From Bacteroidota bacterium (GTDB lineage Bacteria; Bacteroidota; Bacteroidia; Chitinophagales; UBA10324): DNA of 44,535 bases. Below are positions 33,249 to 40,896 of this stretch, piece after piece (the stretch's first letter is position 1; the number at the start of each line of letters is the position of its first letter). The notes beneath the pieces are model-generated. The model did not search any database. It saw only the letters and a program-made list of their open reading frames with translations, and was not told the DNA's origin. The stretch is from contig JAFDYS010000003.1 in assembly GCA_018267315.1 (NCBI GenBank), forward strand, positions 1-44,535, read 5' to 3'. The position numbers were made by a program, and so were the translations under genes.

Positions 33249-34226
33249 ATGTTATATCAATACTCTGATGCCGATAAGAAGGAAACACGTGCCGGCTTTG
33301 GCGATGGCATCTATGAAGTGGCCAAGAAGAACCCCAGGGTGGTGGCATTAACTGCAGATCTTGCCGGCTCTCTTAAACTGAACCGATTCATCAAGGAATT
33401 TCCGGAACGGTATTTCCAGTGTGGCATTGCAGAAGCAAACATGATGGGAATTGCAGCGGGGTTAACCATCGGAGGAAAAATTCCATATACCACCACCTTT
33501 GCCAACTTCTCCACCGGGAGGGTTTATGATCAGATTCGCCAGTCCATTGCTTATTCAGGCAAGAATGTAAAAATCTGTGCCTCGCATGCCGGCATTACCC
33601 TCGGTGAAGACGGGGCCACGCACCAGATCCTCGAAGACATCGGACTCATGCGCATGCTGCCGGGTATGACGGTGGTCGTTCCCTGCGATTACAATCAAAC
33701 CAAAGCCGCCACTATTGCCATTGCAGCATATGCCGGTCCTGTGTATCTCCGTTTCGGAAGACCCAAATGGCCAAACTTCACACCGGCCGATGAGGAGTTC
33801 GTAATCGGAAAGGCGCAGGTGCTCACCGAAGGAACAGATATATCCATTTTCGCCTGCGGGCACCTGGTTTGGAAAGCCATTGAAGCAGCGCGCATTCTCG
33901 GCCAGCAAAACCTGAGTGCTGAGGTCATAAACATTCACACCATTAAACCTCTTGATGAAGCGGCAGTCATTGCATCAGTCGCCAAAACAGGATGTGCTAT
34001 AACTGCGGAAGAGCATCAGATACATGGCGGGCTGGGAGATTTGATTGCCAGTGTGGTGGCCCGTCACAATCCGGTACCCATGGAAATGGTGGCAGTCAAA
34101 GATTCATTTGGTGAGAGCGGAAAGCCGGAAGAACTGATGAAGAAATACGGACTCGATACTCCCAACATTGTGGATGCTGCCCTTCGTATTCTTGCCCGCA
34201 AAAAACAGGACGCCCTTGCCGGCTGA
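33249..34226 (+). CDS. transketolase, C-terminal (pyrimidine-binding) subunit
   Basis: 325 residues, cytosolic. It supplies the central and C-terminal domains missing from the 29532 subunit. KETRAGFGDGIYEVAKKNPR and FPERYFQCGIAEANMMGIAA contain the catalytic Glu of the pyrimidine domain. SHAGITLGEDGATHQILEDI and PVYLRFGRPKWPNF are typical transketolase segments; the final 130 residues (ISIFACGHLVWKAIEAARIL ... GGLGDLIASVV) form the transketolase C-terminal domain. The product begins 3 bases after the VWA2 stop, so its translation probably depends on ribosomes that have read VWA2. A small hairpin (34230-34247) follows. Confidence 0.92.
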   Translation: MLYQYSDADKKETRAGFGDGIYEVAKKNPRVVALTADLAGSLKLNRFIKEFPERYFQCGIAEANMMGIAAGLTIGGKIPYTTTFANFSTGRVYDQIRQSIAYSGKNVKICASHAGITLGEDGATHQILEDIGLMRMLPGMTVVVPCDYNQTKAATIAIAAYAGPVYLRFGRPKWPNFTPADEEFVIGKAQVLTEGTDISIFACGHLVWKAIEAARILGQQNLSAEVINIHTIKPLDEAAVIASVAKTGCAITAEEHQIHGGLGDLIASVVARHNPVPMEMVAVKDSFGESGKPEELMKKYGLDTPNIVDAALRILARKKQDALAG

Positions 34227-34229
34227 CCG

Positions 34230-34247
34230 GCGAACGAAACGGTTCGC
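34230..34247 (+). terminator. weak terminator-like hairpin after the transketolase operon
   Basis: GCGAAC (34230-34235) pairs with GTTCGC (34242-34247) around a 6-base loop, followed by ACTTTTG. A second small stem, GCCGG/CCGGC, overlaps the stop codon just upstream (34218-34231). The stems are short and the T-run only four long, so read-through to the sigma-factor gene 61 bases on is possible. Confidence 0.4.
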
Positions 34248-34307
34248 ACTTTTGCCATTTCACTTATTTGGTTTTCACTCTTGCAGCCGACAACTGGCAT
34301 AGCGCAG

Positions 34308-34859
34308 ATGGTGCCTTCCGATGAGGAGTTGCTCTCTCTATACGCACAACCTACATCCAGAGAGCTTGCCTTCACACGCCTTGTTCGCCGCGATCAGAAA
34401 AAAATCTACTGGTTTATCCGCCGTATGGTCATTGATCATGATGATGCGAATGACCTCGTGCAGGACGTTTTCATTAAAGTGTGGAACGGACTTTCTTCCT
34501 TCAGAAAAGAATCAAGCATCACGCACTGGATTTACCGGATTGCGATGAATGTGACACTTACATTTCTGGAGCGAAAAAAGAAAAAATATGACACCGTTTC
34601 CTTGGATGAAGTGTCGGCAGATTTGCTGGGAAAACTGCATAGCGGCAAAAACCTGGGTGCAGACAGGATTGAAATGAAACTGCAGGAAGCCATGATTGCC
34701 CTTCCGCCGAAGCAGCGCCTGGTTTTCCAGTTGCGCTATTATGATGAGATGCCTTATGAAGAAATGTCTGCCGTCCTTGAAACATCGGAAGGAGCACTGA
34801 AGGCAAGCTACCACCATGCCGTGAAAAAAGTGGAGGAATACCTGAAGCAAGGCGCTTAA
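34308..34859 (+). CDS. ECF-type RNA polymerase sigma factor
   Basis: 183 residues from ATG at 34308; a nine-codon extension to TTG at 34281 is possible but less likely. Region 2 shows IDHDDANDLVQDVFIKVWNG and SITHWIYRIAMN; region 4 shows LPPKQRLVFQLRYYDEMPYE and LETSEGALKASYHHAVKKVE, the -35-recognising helix-turn-helix. The linker between is short and there is no region 3, as in ECF sigmas. The next gene, 34 bases later, encodes a one-helix membrane protein that probably acts as its anti-sigma, so release of the sigma by an envelope signal is likely. Target promoters cannot be read from this window. Confidence 0.92.
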   Translation: MVPSDEELLSLYAQPTSRELAFTRLVRRDQKKIYWFIRRMVIDHDDANDLVQDVFIKVWNGLSSFRKESSITHWIYRIAMNVTLTFLERKKKKYDTVSLDEVSADLLGKLHSGKNLGADRIEMKLQEAMIALPPKQRLVFQLRYYDEMPYEEMSAVLETSEGALKASYHHAVKKVEEYLKQGA

Positions 34860-34893
34860 ACCTCTGCAGCTAAAAGGTGTCAATAGTGAAGCA

Positions 34894-35439
34894 ATGGATG
34901 AGCGCAAGAACATAACAGATGAGTTGAAAGCAACGGCGCCACTGCTGTCTTCGCTGTCGAAGAAGAATCCTTTTGTGATTCCTGAGGGGTATTTTAATGA
35001 GTTAGAGGAAAGCATCCGGGTGGCGACAGGGATAGAACCTGCAAAAGAACTGCAGGCGAAGTCGCCTGAGAATCCATTGATGGTGCCGCCGGGATATTTT
35101 GAGAATCTTCCGGCTGTCATCGTTCAAAAAGCAGGATCACGAAAACCGGGAGGTATGATCCGCACTATAAAAAAGAGATGGTGGGCAATTGCTGCATCAG
35201 TGGCCGCCATTCTGATTATTTCCATCTCTGTTTTGAGAGATCGTCCGGCGGAAACACTTGCATCAGGCACCCCGATTGACACTACTTTTCTATTGCTTGA
35301 GAATGCCTCCGGGTTACCCGATGCCGTGGTGGTTGAATTTTACGATATGGATAACTCATCCTCTTCATCCGATTCACTGCAGCATGAATATTTGATTGAA
35401 GCATCGGGCATAGATGCTGAAACCATTCTTTCACTTTGA
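34894..35439 (+). CDS. probable membrane-anchored anti-sigma factor with duplicated GYF motif
   Basis: 181 residues: a cytoplasmic N-terminal part, one membrane helix (about 97-111, AIAASVAAILIISISVL) and a periplasmic acidic, Ser-rich tail. The cytoplasmic part contains two copies of a motif, NPFVIPEGYFNELEESI (about 27-43) and NPLMVPPGYFENLPAVI (about 59-75). Small proteins with such 'NPF.VP.GYFE.L' repeats often sit next to ECF sigma genes in Bacteroidetes, but no ZAS or HCC zinc motif is present, so this is not a classical zinc anti-sigma factor. It follows the sigma gene by 34 bases and precedes the Spy-like gene by 14, in a run of three. Confidence 0.65.
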   Translation: MDERKNITDELKATAPLLSSLSKKNPFVIPEGYFNELEESIRVATGIEPAKELQAKSPENPLMVPPGYFENLPAVIVQKAGSRKPGGMIRTIKKRWWAIAASVAAILIISISVLRDRPAETLASGTPIDTTFLLLENASGLPDAVVVEFYDMDNSSSSSDSLQHEYLIEASGIDAETILSL

Positions 35440-35453
35440 AATTCTGATTCACC

Positions 35454-35957
35454 ATGAAAACACAGTTCAATTCATTCATTAAAAAAATATGTCTTCCCGG
35501 CTTGATGTTGTTCATCCTCATGATTGGCAAATCATCGCAGGCGCAGCCGCAGGGAAAAAGGGACGACATTGAAGCCATGCGCATCGGCTTTATCACCCAG
35601 CAGCTTGATCTCACCTCCGATGAAGCCAAAGTGTTTTGGCCTGTTTACAACAAGTATCATGATGAAATGGAAGTGCTCAGAAAAGACCGGGCTACCGAAT
35701 TGCTTTCTGCCAAAGTGAATTTCGACAGCATGACCGATGACGAGGTAAGCAAACTTATCGACAACGAATTCAATTCGCGACAAAAGGAAATTGACATTCA
35801 GCGTAAGTACAATGTTGAATTTAAAAAAGTATTGCCCGTGAAAAAGGTAGCCAAACTGTACCGGGCTGAACAGCTATTCAAGATAAAGCTGATCAGCGAA
35901 ATGAAGCAACCGCCGGCTGGTCGCGGTGCTGATGGGCCGCCTCCGCCAAGAAAGTGA
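35454..35957 (+). CDS. Spy/CpxP-like periplasmic protein
   Basis: 167 residues with a signal peptide (cleaved about residue 30 near SSQAQ) and a helical, charged body: RIGFITQQLDLTSDEAKVFWPVYNKYHDEM resembles the LTxxQ-type motif repeats of Spy and CpxP, which act as ATP-independent periplasmic chaperones or stress sensors. The C-terminus is Pro/Gly-rich (PPAGRGADGPPPPRK). It is 14 bases after the anti-sigma-like gene, so the three genes (sigma, anti-sigma, Spy-like) may form an envelope-stress unit in which this protein is part of the output or a feedback sensor. The exact role is not known. Confidence 0.75.
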   Translation: MKTQFNSFIKKICLPGLMLFILMIGKSSQAQPQGKRDDIEAMRIGFITQQLDLTSDEAKVFWPVYNKYHDEMEVLRKDRATELLSAKVNFDSMTDDEVSKLIDNEFNSRQKEIDIQRKYNVEFKKVLPVKKVAKLYRAEQLFKIKLISEMKQPPAGRGADGPPPPRK

Positions 35958-36019
35958 TCACGAAATCAGGTATTCCGCTTTCATTTTTTCAAGTAATTTA
36001 GCTGCCTCAACTCAATTTC

Positions 36020-36235
36020 ATGGAACTTCTTCTTCTTTTAAGCATGCCCGGCGGCAGTGAGTGGATTCTCATTTTCCTCGCCATTCTGCTTTTGTTTGGT
36101 GGCAAGAAAATTCCGGAACTCATGCGTGGCATTGGTAAAGGCATCCGCGAATTCAATAGTGCAAAAGCTGACGTGCAGCAGCAGCTTCAGGATGGATTGA
36201 AAGAAGAACCCAAAAAGGAAGACGCTAAGAGTTAA
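36020..36235 (+). CDS. tatA: Sec-independent (twin-arginine) translocase subunit TatA/TatE
   Basis: 71 residues. A short N-terminal membrane helix (about 13-27, SEWILIFLAILLLFG) ends in the FG turn, followed by the amphipathic helix KKIPELMRGIGKGIREF and a charged Lys/Glu tail, as in TatA. It oligomerises around TatBC to pass folded proteins with an RR signal across the inner membrane. tatC is not in the window. The length fits TatA better than TatB. A terminator-like hairpin (36252-36286) begins 17 bases after its stop, so it is probably transcribed apart from the LysM gene that follows. Confidence 0.9.
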   Translation: MELLLLLSMPGGSEWILIFLAILLLFGGKKIPELMRGIGKGIREFNSAKADVQQQLQDGLKEEPKKEDAKS

Positions 36236-36251
36236 GTAGCTGATTTCCGCA

Positions 36252-36286
36252 AGCCATGTGATCACTCTATGAATGATGACATGGCT
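36252..36286 (+). terminator. terminator-like stem-loop after tatA
   Basis: AGCCATGT (36252-36259) and ACATGGCT (36279-36286) form a perfect 8-base stem; ATCA and TGAT extend it inwards after one mismatch. TTGTTGTTG follows on the plus strand, a loosely T-rich tail. The remaining roughly 175 bases to the LysM gene show no other feature apart from a possible TATCTTGC box near 36371. Confidence 0.5.
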
Positions 36287-36461
36287 TTGTTGTTGTAATA
36301 AATAGAACACATTACGGCGTGCTGAGGGTGCAAAAAAGTTGTTAAACGCCGGTTAGATTGAGCAATTGCGGTATCTTGCAAACGTTTCACCGATTTGACC
36401 GTTCAAGAGGTGTAATGGCGCCTTCTGAAATTGTTCAACCTGTTTTTTGATCAGAATAGAG

Positions 36462-37973
36462 ATGACGGTAAACAATAGAAAACTTCACTCAATAATTTTC
36501 ATTGTGGCAGGCATTTTCCTGCTGCCCATATTTGCTGCAGGGCAGGCGACGGAAATTTCCAATGCCGAGCAACAGGTAATTCCCGATCAGTTTGACAGCA
36601 ATGATTCACTCAATGTCACTGAAAACGGAATGACCGGCAGTGACAGTATTGTTGTAGAGAAGGTTTCATTTGCCGATGTGGACGTGCCCACGTTCGAAGA
36701 TTCGATGTACGAAGCACGGCTAAAGGCGCTGGTGACTCCCATTTCTCTTGATTACAATCAGGAGGTGCGCAACTACATTGACCTGTACGTGCTCAAACGA
36801 AGAAGTCAGGTCGAGCGCATGCTGGGATTGAGCAAGTTTTATTTCCCCATATTCGATCAAATCTTTGCTCAGAACGGAGTTCCTCCGGAAATCAAGAATC
36901 TGGCTATCATTGAATCAGCGTTGAATCCTCATGCCGTGAGCCGGGCTGGCGCTACAGGTATCTGGCAATTCATGTATGGCACAGCAAAAGTTTACGGTCT
37001 CACCGTGAACAACTATTACGATGAACGCCGTGATATTATTCGTTCCACTGAAGCAGCGGCACACTATCTTAAAAGCATGTATGATGTGTACGGAGACTGG
37101 TTACTGGCTATCGCATCATACAACTGCGGACCACAGAACGTGAACCGCGCTATTGCTAAATCCGGTGGCAACACCTTTTGGGCGATTAAAAATTACCTGC
37201 CAAAGGAAACACGTGGTTATGTGCCGGCCTTTATTGCTGCAACATATGTGATGAATTACTACGAACTGCATGACCTTGAAACCAACTACGAAGCGCTGCA
37301 GCATTGTTTTGATTCTATTGTGGCCGTGACTGTGGATCAGAAGATGTCATGCGAACAGATCGCTAAGTTCACGAACCTGAGTCTTGATGAGCTTCGCTTT
37401 CTTAATCCGGGATTGCGTTGCAGTGTGATTCCGGCACTGGATGTTCCATATAGTCTTAAACTTCCCAGCAACCGGACGTCAGTTTTTGATGAATACCGTG
37501 ACAGCATCGTTCATTATTCAGCGGATGCCCGGATTCAATACTACTATGGTGCAACCGGCGCTGGACGTGTCTATGTAGTAAGGAAAGGAGACAACCTTGG
37601 AAAAATTGCAGCGCGTTACCATGTTTCAGTTTCGCAAATCAAAAAGTGGAATCACCTGAGCAGTTCTGTCATCAGGCCGGGACAAAAGCTCAAGATTTAT
37701 TCTTCGCGTTATGAGGAGGCCGTTGCATCGGCACCAAGTTCAAACGAGAATAAGACCGCTGCTACAGCATCTTCCGGATCTACTAAAACATCATCTTCTC
37801 AAGTTTCAGGCAGCTCACAATACGTGTACTATAAAGCGCGCTATGGCGATACCCTTTGGGATATTGCCCGAAAGCACGGTACTACGGTAGATGAAATTAA
37901 GGCGCTGAATGGTTCCTCCAAGTGCAACAACCTGAAGGCAGGCACAGTATTAAAGATCAGTTCAAAGGGATAG
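36462..37973 (+). CDS. exported lytic transglycosylase (MltD-like) with two LysM domains
   Basis: 503 residues from ATG at 36462 (a TTG start 15 bases upstream is possible). The signal peptide ends near FAAGQ. The goose-lysozyme-like SLT domain (about 135-290) has the catalytic Glu in IIESALNPHAVSRAGATGIW at about residue 150, and ASYNCGPQNVNRA, the second conserved SLT motif. Two LysM repeats (about 370-413, VYVVRKGDNLGKIAARY...; and about 455-500, YYKARYGDTLWDIARKHGTT...) bind glycan strands of peptidoglycan, joined by a Ser/Thr-rich linker. The enzyme cuts MurNAc-GlcNAc bonds with formation of 1,6-anhydro ends during wall growth. It is transcribed alone with a 226-base gap upstream. Confidence 0.93.
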   Translation: MTVNNRKLHSIIFIVAGIFLLPIFAAGQATEISNAEQQVIPDQFDSNDSLNVTENGMTGSDSIVVEKVSFADVDVPTFEDSMYEARLKALVTPISLDYNQEVRNYIDLYVLKRRSQVERMLGLSKFYFPIFDQIFAQNGVPPEIKNLAIIESALNPHAVSRAGATGIWQFMYGTAKVYGLTVNNYYDERRDIIRSTEAAAHYLKSMYDVYGDWLLAIASYNCGPQNVNRAIAKSGGNTFWAIKNYLPKETRGYVPAFIAATYVMNYYELHDLETNYEALQHCFDSIVAVTVDQKMSCEQIAKFTNLSLDELRFLNPGLRCSVIPALDVPYSLKLPSNRTSVFDEYRDSIVHYSADARIQYYYGATGAGRVYVVRKGDNLGKIAARYHVSVSQIKKWNHLSSSVIRPGQKLKIYSSRYEEAVASAPSSNENKTAATASSGSTKTSSSQVSGSSQYVYYKARYGDTLWDIARKHGTTVDEIKALNGSSKCNNLKAGTVLKISSKG

Positions 37974-37983
37974 AGCCACGTCA

Positions 37984-38017
37984 GGTGAAACATTGCTCTC
38001 AGATCGCCAGTTTCACC
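37984..38017 (+). terminator. hairpin after the lytic transglycosylase gene
   Basis: GGTGAAAC (37984-37991) pairs exactly with GTTTCACC (38010-38017), an 8-base stem with an 18-base loop, 11 bases after the stop codon. No T-run follows directly, so it may help stabilise the message rather than terminate it. Confidence 0.35.
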
Positions 38018-38039
38018 GGCATTAAGCTGAAATTAATCC

Positions 38040-38047
38040 TATTTTTG
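38040..38047 (+). promoter_or_regulatory. TAnnTTTG -7 box upstream of the chromate transporter
   Basis: TATTTTTG matches the -7 consensus of the Bacteroidetes housekeeping sigma. A start about 7 bases later would leave a leader near 43 bases before the TTG start at 38097. No good -33 TTTG at standard spacing was found. Confidence 0.35.
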
Positions 38048-38096
38048 AGCCGGGTTGGTTATCAAATGAACTATTGAAAATAAACAGCTACTCTTT

Positions 38097-39365
38097 TTGG
38101 CGCAGCAAGATTTATCTCAAACCAAAGAAGCCATTGATGCCGGTGCTGGTACCCGTTCCATTTCTTATGGCGCGCTTTTTTTTACTTTTCTTAAGGCCGG
38201 ATGTCTGGGTTTTGGCGGATTTATGTCATTGATTTCAGTGGTAGAAAGCATTTTGGTAAAAAAGAAAAACCTGCTGAAAGATGAAGATATGCTGGATGGC
38301 ATATCGTTGGCGAGTTTACTGCCCGGCCCACAGGCCGTGAATGTAGTGGCATATGCCGGTAATAAACTGAAAGGCACCTGGGGGGCAGTGATTGCCGCCT
38401 TTGCTGTAGTTCTGCCTTCATTCCTGTTAATGACCATGCTGAGTTTTCTCTATCAGAAATACGGCGACATACCGCAGGTCAAGCAGTTCTTCAAAGGATT
38501 TGTTCCCGCAGTGGCAGCGGTGATTGTGAGTGTGGCCTGGAGAATGGCCAAGCAGAACGTGAAGGGCTGGGTAGAATTCGTATTGGTAGCGTTGTCCATT
38601 GTCGCGCTGATTTTTATTCCCAAAGATTTCAGGTTATATATCACCTTCTTGCTGGTGATCACTTTCGGTGTTTTCGGAAATTTCTTTTTCCGCGATAAGA
38701 AAGCAGTTCCGGTGCACGTGGATCGCGGTAAGTTCCCGCTGCAGAAAATCATTCTCGTTTCGATTATGGTGGTGGCGCTCATCTTCCTGTTGTATTTACC
38801 GGTGGACCAAAGTGAATACAACAGTCTATGGAACCTCTGCAAAACATTCGGCGGGTTGAGTGTGATGTTATTTGGCGGCGGATACGTGATCATTCCCATG
38901 ATTCAGCATCATGTGGTGGAAGTGTTTCAATGGCTCAATGCACAGGCCTTCAAAGACGGTATCGCATTCAGCCAGATCATGCCCGGCCCCATTCTGATTG
39001 CAGCAGCATTCATCGGTTACCAGGTAAAGGGCTTTGCCGGTGCCCTGCTTTCCACCATTGCCATTTTCGCACCTCCGGCCATTTTAATGGTAGTGGCATC
39101 GCAGGCCATGGAGTATTTCAAGAAATCAGCTACGGCCAAGGCGGTCATGAAAGGAATCCGGTGCGGTGTGATTGGGATGATCTTTTTTGCCGCGTATGAA
39201 TTGGCTAAACTGGCCATACCGGCAGGCGAGGTTACATTCTCGCAAATTTGGCCTTCAATAGTTATTTTCGCCGCATCATTATTTGTGTTGATCAAATATC
39301 AGGTGGACGTCGTTTACATTATTCCAACAGCCGGATTGATTGGCTATTTCCTTTACCCGTCATAA
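38097..39365 (+). CDS. chrA: chromate transporter family (CHR, long-chain) permease
   Basis: 422 residues with about ten membrane segments in two homologous halves, the two-domain form of the CHR family. Each half has a family core: GCLGFGGFMSLISVV with LPGPQAVNVVAYAG in the first, and MLFGGGYVIIPMIQHHVVE with MPGPILIAAAFIGYQVKG in the second. The best-studied members export chromate, but many relatives probably move other anions such as sulfate, and nothing in this window favours chromate. The start is TTG at 38097: an in-frame TGA lies 10 codons upstream and no ATG occurs before the first helix. It ends 15 bases before the second sulfotransferase gene, so the pair may be co-transcribed. Confidence 0.85.
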   Translation: MAQQDLSQTKEAIDAGAGTRSISYGALFFTFLKAGCLGFGGFMSLISVVESILVKKKNLLKDEDMLDGISLASLLPGPQAVNVVAYAGNKLKGTWGAVIAAFAVVLPSFLLMTMLSFLYQKYGDIPQVKQFFKGFVPAVAAVIVSVAWRMAKQNVKGWVEFVLVALSIVALIFIPKDFRLYITFLLVITFGVFGNFFFRDKKAVPVHVDRGKFPLQKIILVSIMVVALIFLLYLPVDQSEYNSLWNLCKTFGGLSVMLFGGGYVIIPMIQHHVVEVFQWLNAQAFKDGIAFSQIMPGPILIAAAFIGYQVKGFAGALLSTIAIFAPPAILMVVASQAMEYFKKSATAKAVMKGIRCGVIGMIFFAAYELAKLAIPAGEVTFSQIWPSIVIFAASLFVLIKYQVDVVYIIPTAGLIGYFLYPS

Positions 39366-39380
39366 ATTCATTTCTATAGT

Positions 39381-40415
39381 ATGCAAGCGCTTTTTTTGAT
39401 TGGTGAGCAGCGTTCGGGCTCTAATGTATTGCGCCTTATGCTGGCAAACTCTCATGAGATAGCCGCCCCCCATCCTCCTCACATTTTACAGCGGATTGAT
39501 CCCATTGTGCCTGTTCACCAAATTTTAGATGCTGATCAGTTCGATCAGATGGTGGAATTTGTTTGCCGGATGGTGGAAACCAATCCGGTTCCATGGCTCA
39601 ACACCACCTTGCATCGCAATGATGTGAAGAATCGCTGCCGTGAAAGGCATGTAATTGCCATTTATGGGGCCGTCATGGATATTTATGCCCAATCAAACAA
39701 CACCAGGAAGTGGATGTGCAAGAGCATGCAAAACATCCGCTGGGCCAAGCCCCTTAATAATTACTTTAAAACCAACAAATACATCTACCTCCACCGCGAT
39801 GGACGCGATGTGGCGCTTTCTTTCACTAAGGCAGTGATCGGTGAAAAGCACGTTTACTTTATTGCACAGCAGTGGGCTGAGTTGCAACGCATTTGTCTTG
39901 ATGCACGCTCCAGTTTGCCAACTGACCGCTTCTTCACCATCAGCTACCAGGAACTTACAGAGGAAACTGAAAGCACACTCAGAAATCTGTGCGCATTCCT
40001 TCACATAGAATTCCGCCCGGAGATGATGAATTTCTATGAAAGTCAGGAAGCAAAGAATACAGCGGTGGCCAGTTCCCTATGGGAAAATGTGAATAAGCCG
40101 ATCATGCACCAGAACTTCAATAAGTTTCTGAAAGAACTAACTGAAGAGCAGGTGCGGATCATTGAATCGGTTGCCGGCAATGAACTGGATGAACTAGGAT
40201 ATCAAAGAGTGTTTGTTAAGAAGGGTGAGGAAATGAAATTCACTCCGGAACAAATCGCCGCCTTCAAGGAAGAGAATGATCAAATGAAAAGACATCAGGT
40301 CGAAAAGACTGATCCTGAAGATGCCCGCAAGCGCAAGATTCAGGAACAGGTTCTCACTGAATTGAAGGACGCAGTGAAAAAGTGGTCATTGACTGAAGTG
40401 AAAGTGGCGCCCTGA
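39381..40415 (+). CDS. sulfotransferase family protein with long charged C-terminal tail
   Basis: 344 residues, no signal peptide. The PAPS 5'-phosphosulfate loop FLIGEQRSGSNVLRLMLANS lies at residues 5-24, and the 3'-phosphate motif YLHRDGRDVALSFTKA near residue 133. YQELTEETESTLRNLCAFLH is typical of the carbohydrate/aryl sulfotransferase core. The last 70 or so residues are highly charged and helical (for example EENDQMKRHQVEKTDPEDAR), perhaps for partner binding. The acceptor is unknown. It starts 15 bases after the CHR permease gene, which is noteworthy because CHR relatives may carry sulfate. PAPS should come from cysC-sat at 22286. Confidence 0.85.
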   Translation: MQALFLIGEQRSGSNVLRLMLANSHEIAAPHPPHILQRIDPIVPVHQILDADQFDQMVEFVCRMVETNPVPWLNTTLHRNDVKNRCRERHVIAIYGAVMDIYAQSNNTRKWMCKSMQNIRWAKPLNNYFKTNKYIYLHRDGRDVALSFTKAVIGEKHVYFIAQQWAELQRICLDARSSLPTDRFFTISYQELTEETESTLRNLCAFLHIEFRPEMMNFYESQEAKNTAVASSLWENVNKPIMHQNFNKFLKELTEEQVRIIESVAGNELDELGYQRVFVKKGEEMKFTPEQIAAFKEENDQMKRHQVEKTDPEDARKRKIQEQVLTELKDAVKKWSLTEVKVAP

Positions 40416-40488
40416 TTACACACCTCTCTTTCCGGTTAACTTACCGGTTATATCTCCCACTGTTTTCTGATTCAACTAGGATCAGTTG

Positions 40489-40872
40489 CTAGTTTGCCTC
40501 AACAGTTTTCCGTTCTCTTTCGCTCAAATACTTCTCCAGCAGGTCCGGCACTTTTTCAAATGCAGCTGACAGTCCTTTACTCATGCGGGTTGGAATAAAT
40601 GAAATCTGATCGCCGCGTGTGACAAGGAATCCCATCGGTTCAACTCCCATGCCGGCACCGGTACCGCTGCCGCCGCCTTTGCCATGGCCTTTGTTGGGGG
40701 CTTCACCTTCACCTTCTCCTCCGCCGTACCCGAAGCCCATTCCCATGCGAATCACCGGTACGCATTTGAATTCACCCAATTCGAAGGGCTGACCAATCAC
40801 CGTTTCGGTTTTGGTTTCGTTCTTCAGAAAGTCAGTGACTTTTCCGAGCACTTCATCAAATGACTCTTTCAT
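40489..40872 (-). CDS. GerW/YtfJ family protein
   Basis: 127 residues, no signal peptide. After an N-terminal helix (ESFDEVLGKVTDFLKNETKT) comes a glycine-rich middle (RMGMGFGYGGGEGEGE, then GHGKGGGSGTGAGMGVEPMG) and an alpha/beta end, the pattern of the GerW (YtfJ) family, first described in Bacillus spores. Homologues occur in non-spore-formers with no known role. The next gene upstream, 24 bases away, is DUF2953-like, and in Bacillus the same two families (ytfI-ytfJ) are neighbours, which supports the call. It is convergent with the sulfotransferase gene. Confidence 0.8.
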   Translation of the reverse strand: MKESFDEVLGKVTDFLKNETKTETVIGQPFELGEFKCVPVIRMGMGFGYGGGEGEGEAPNKGHGKGGGSGTGAGMGVEPMGFLVTRGDQISFIPTRMSKGLSAAFEKVPDLLEKYLSERERKTVEAN

Positions 40873-40896
40873 GATGTAGTTTTTTTTGAAAATGAA

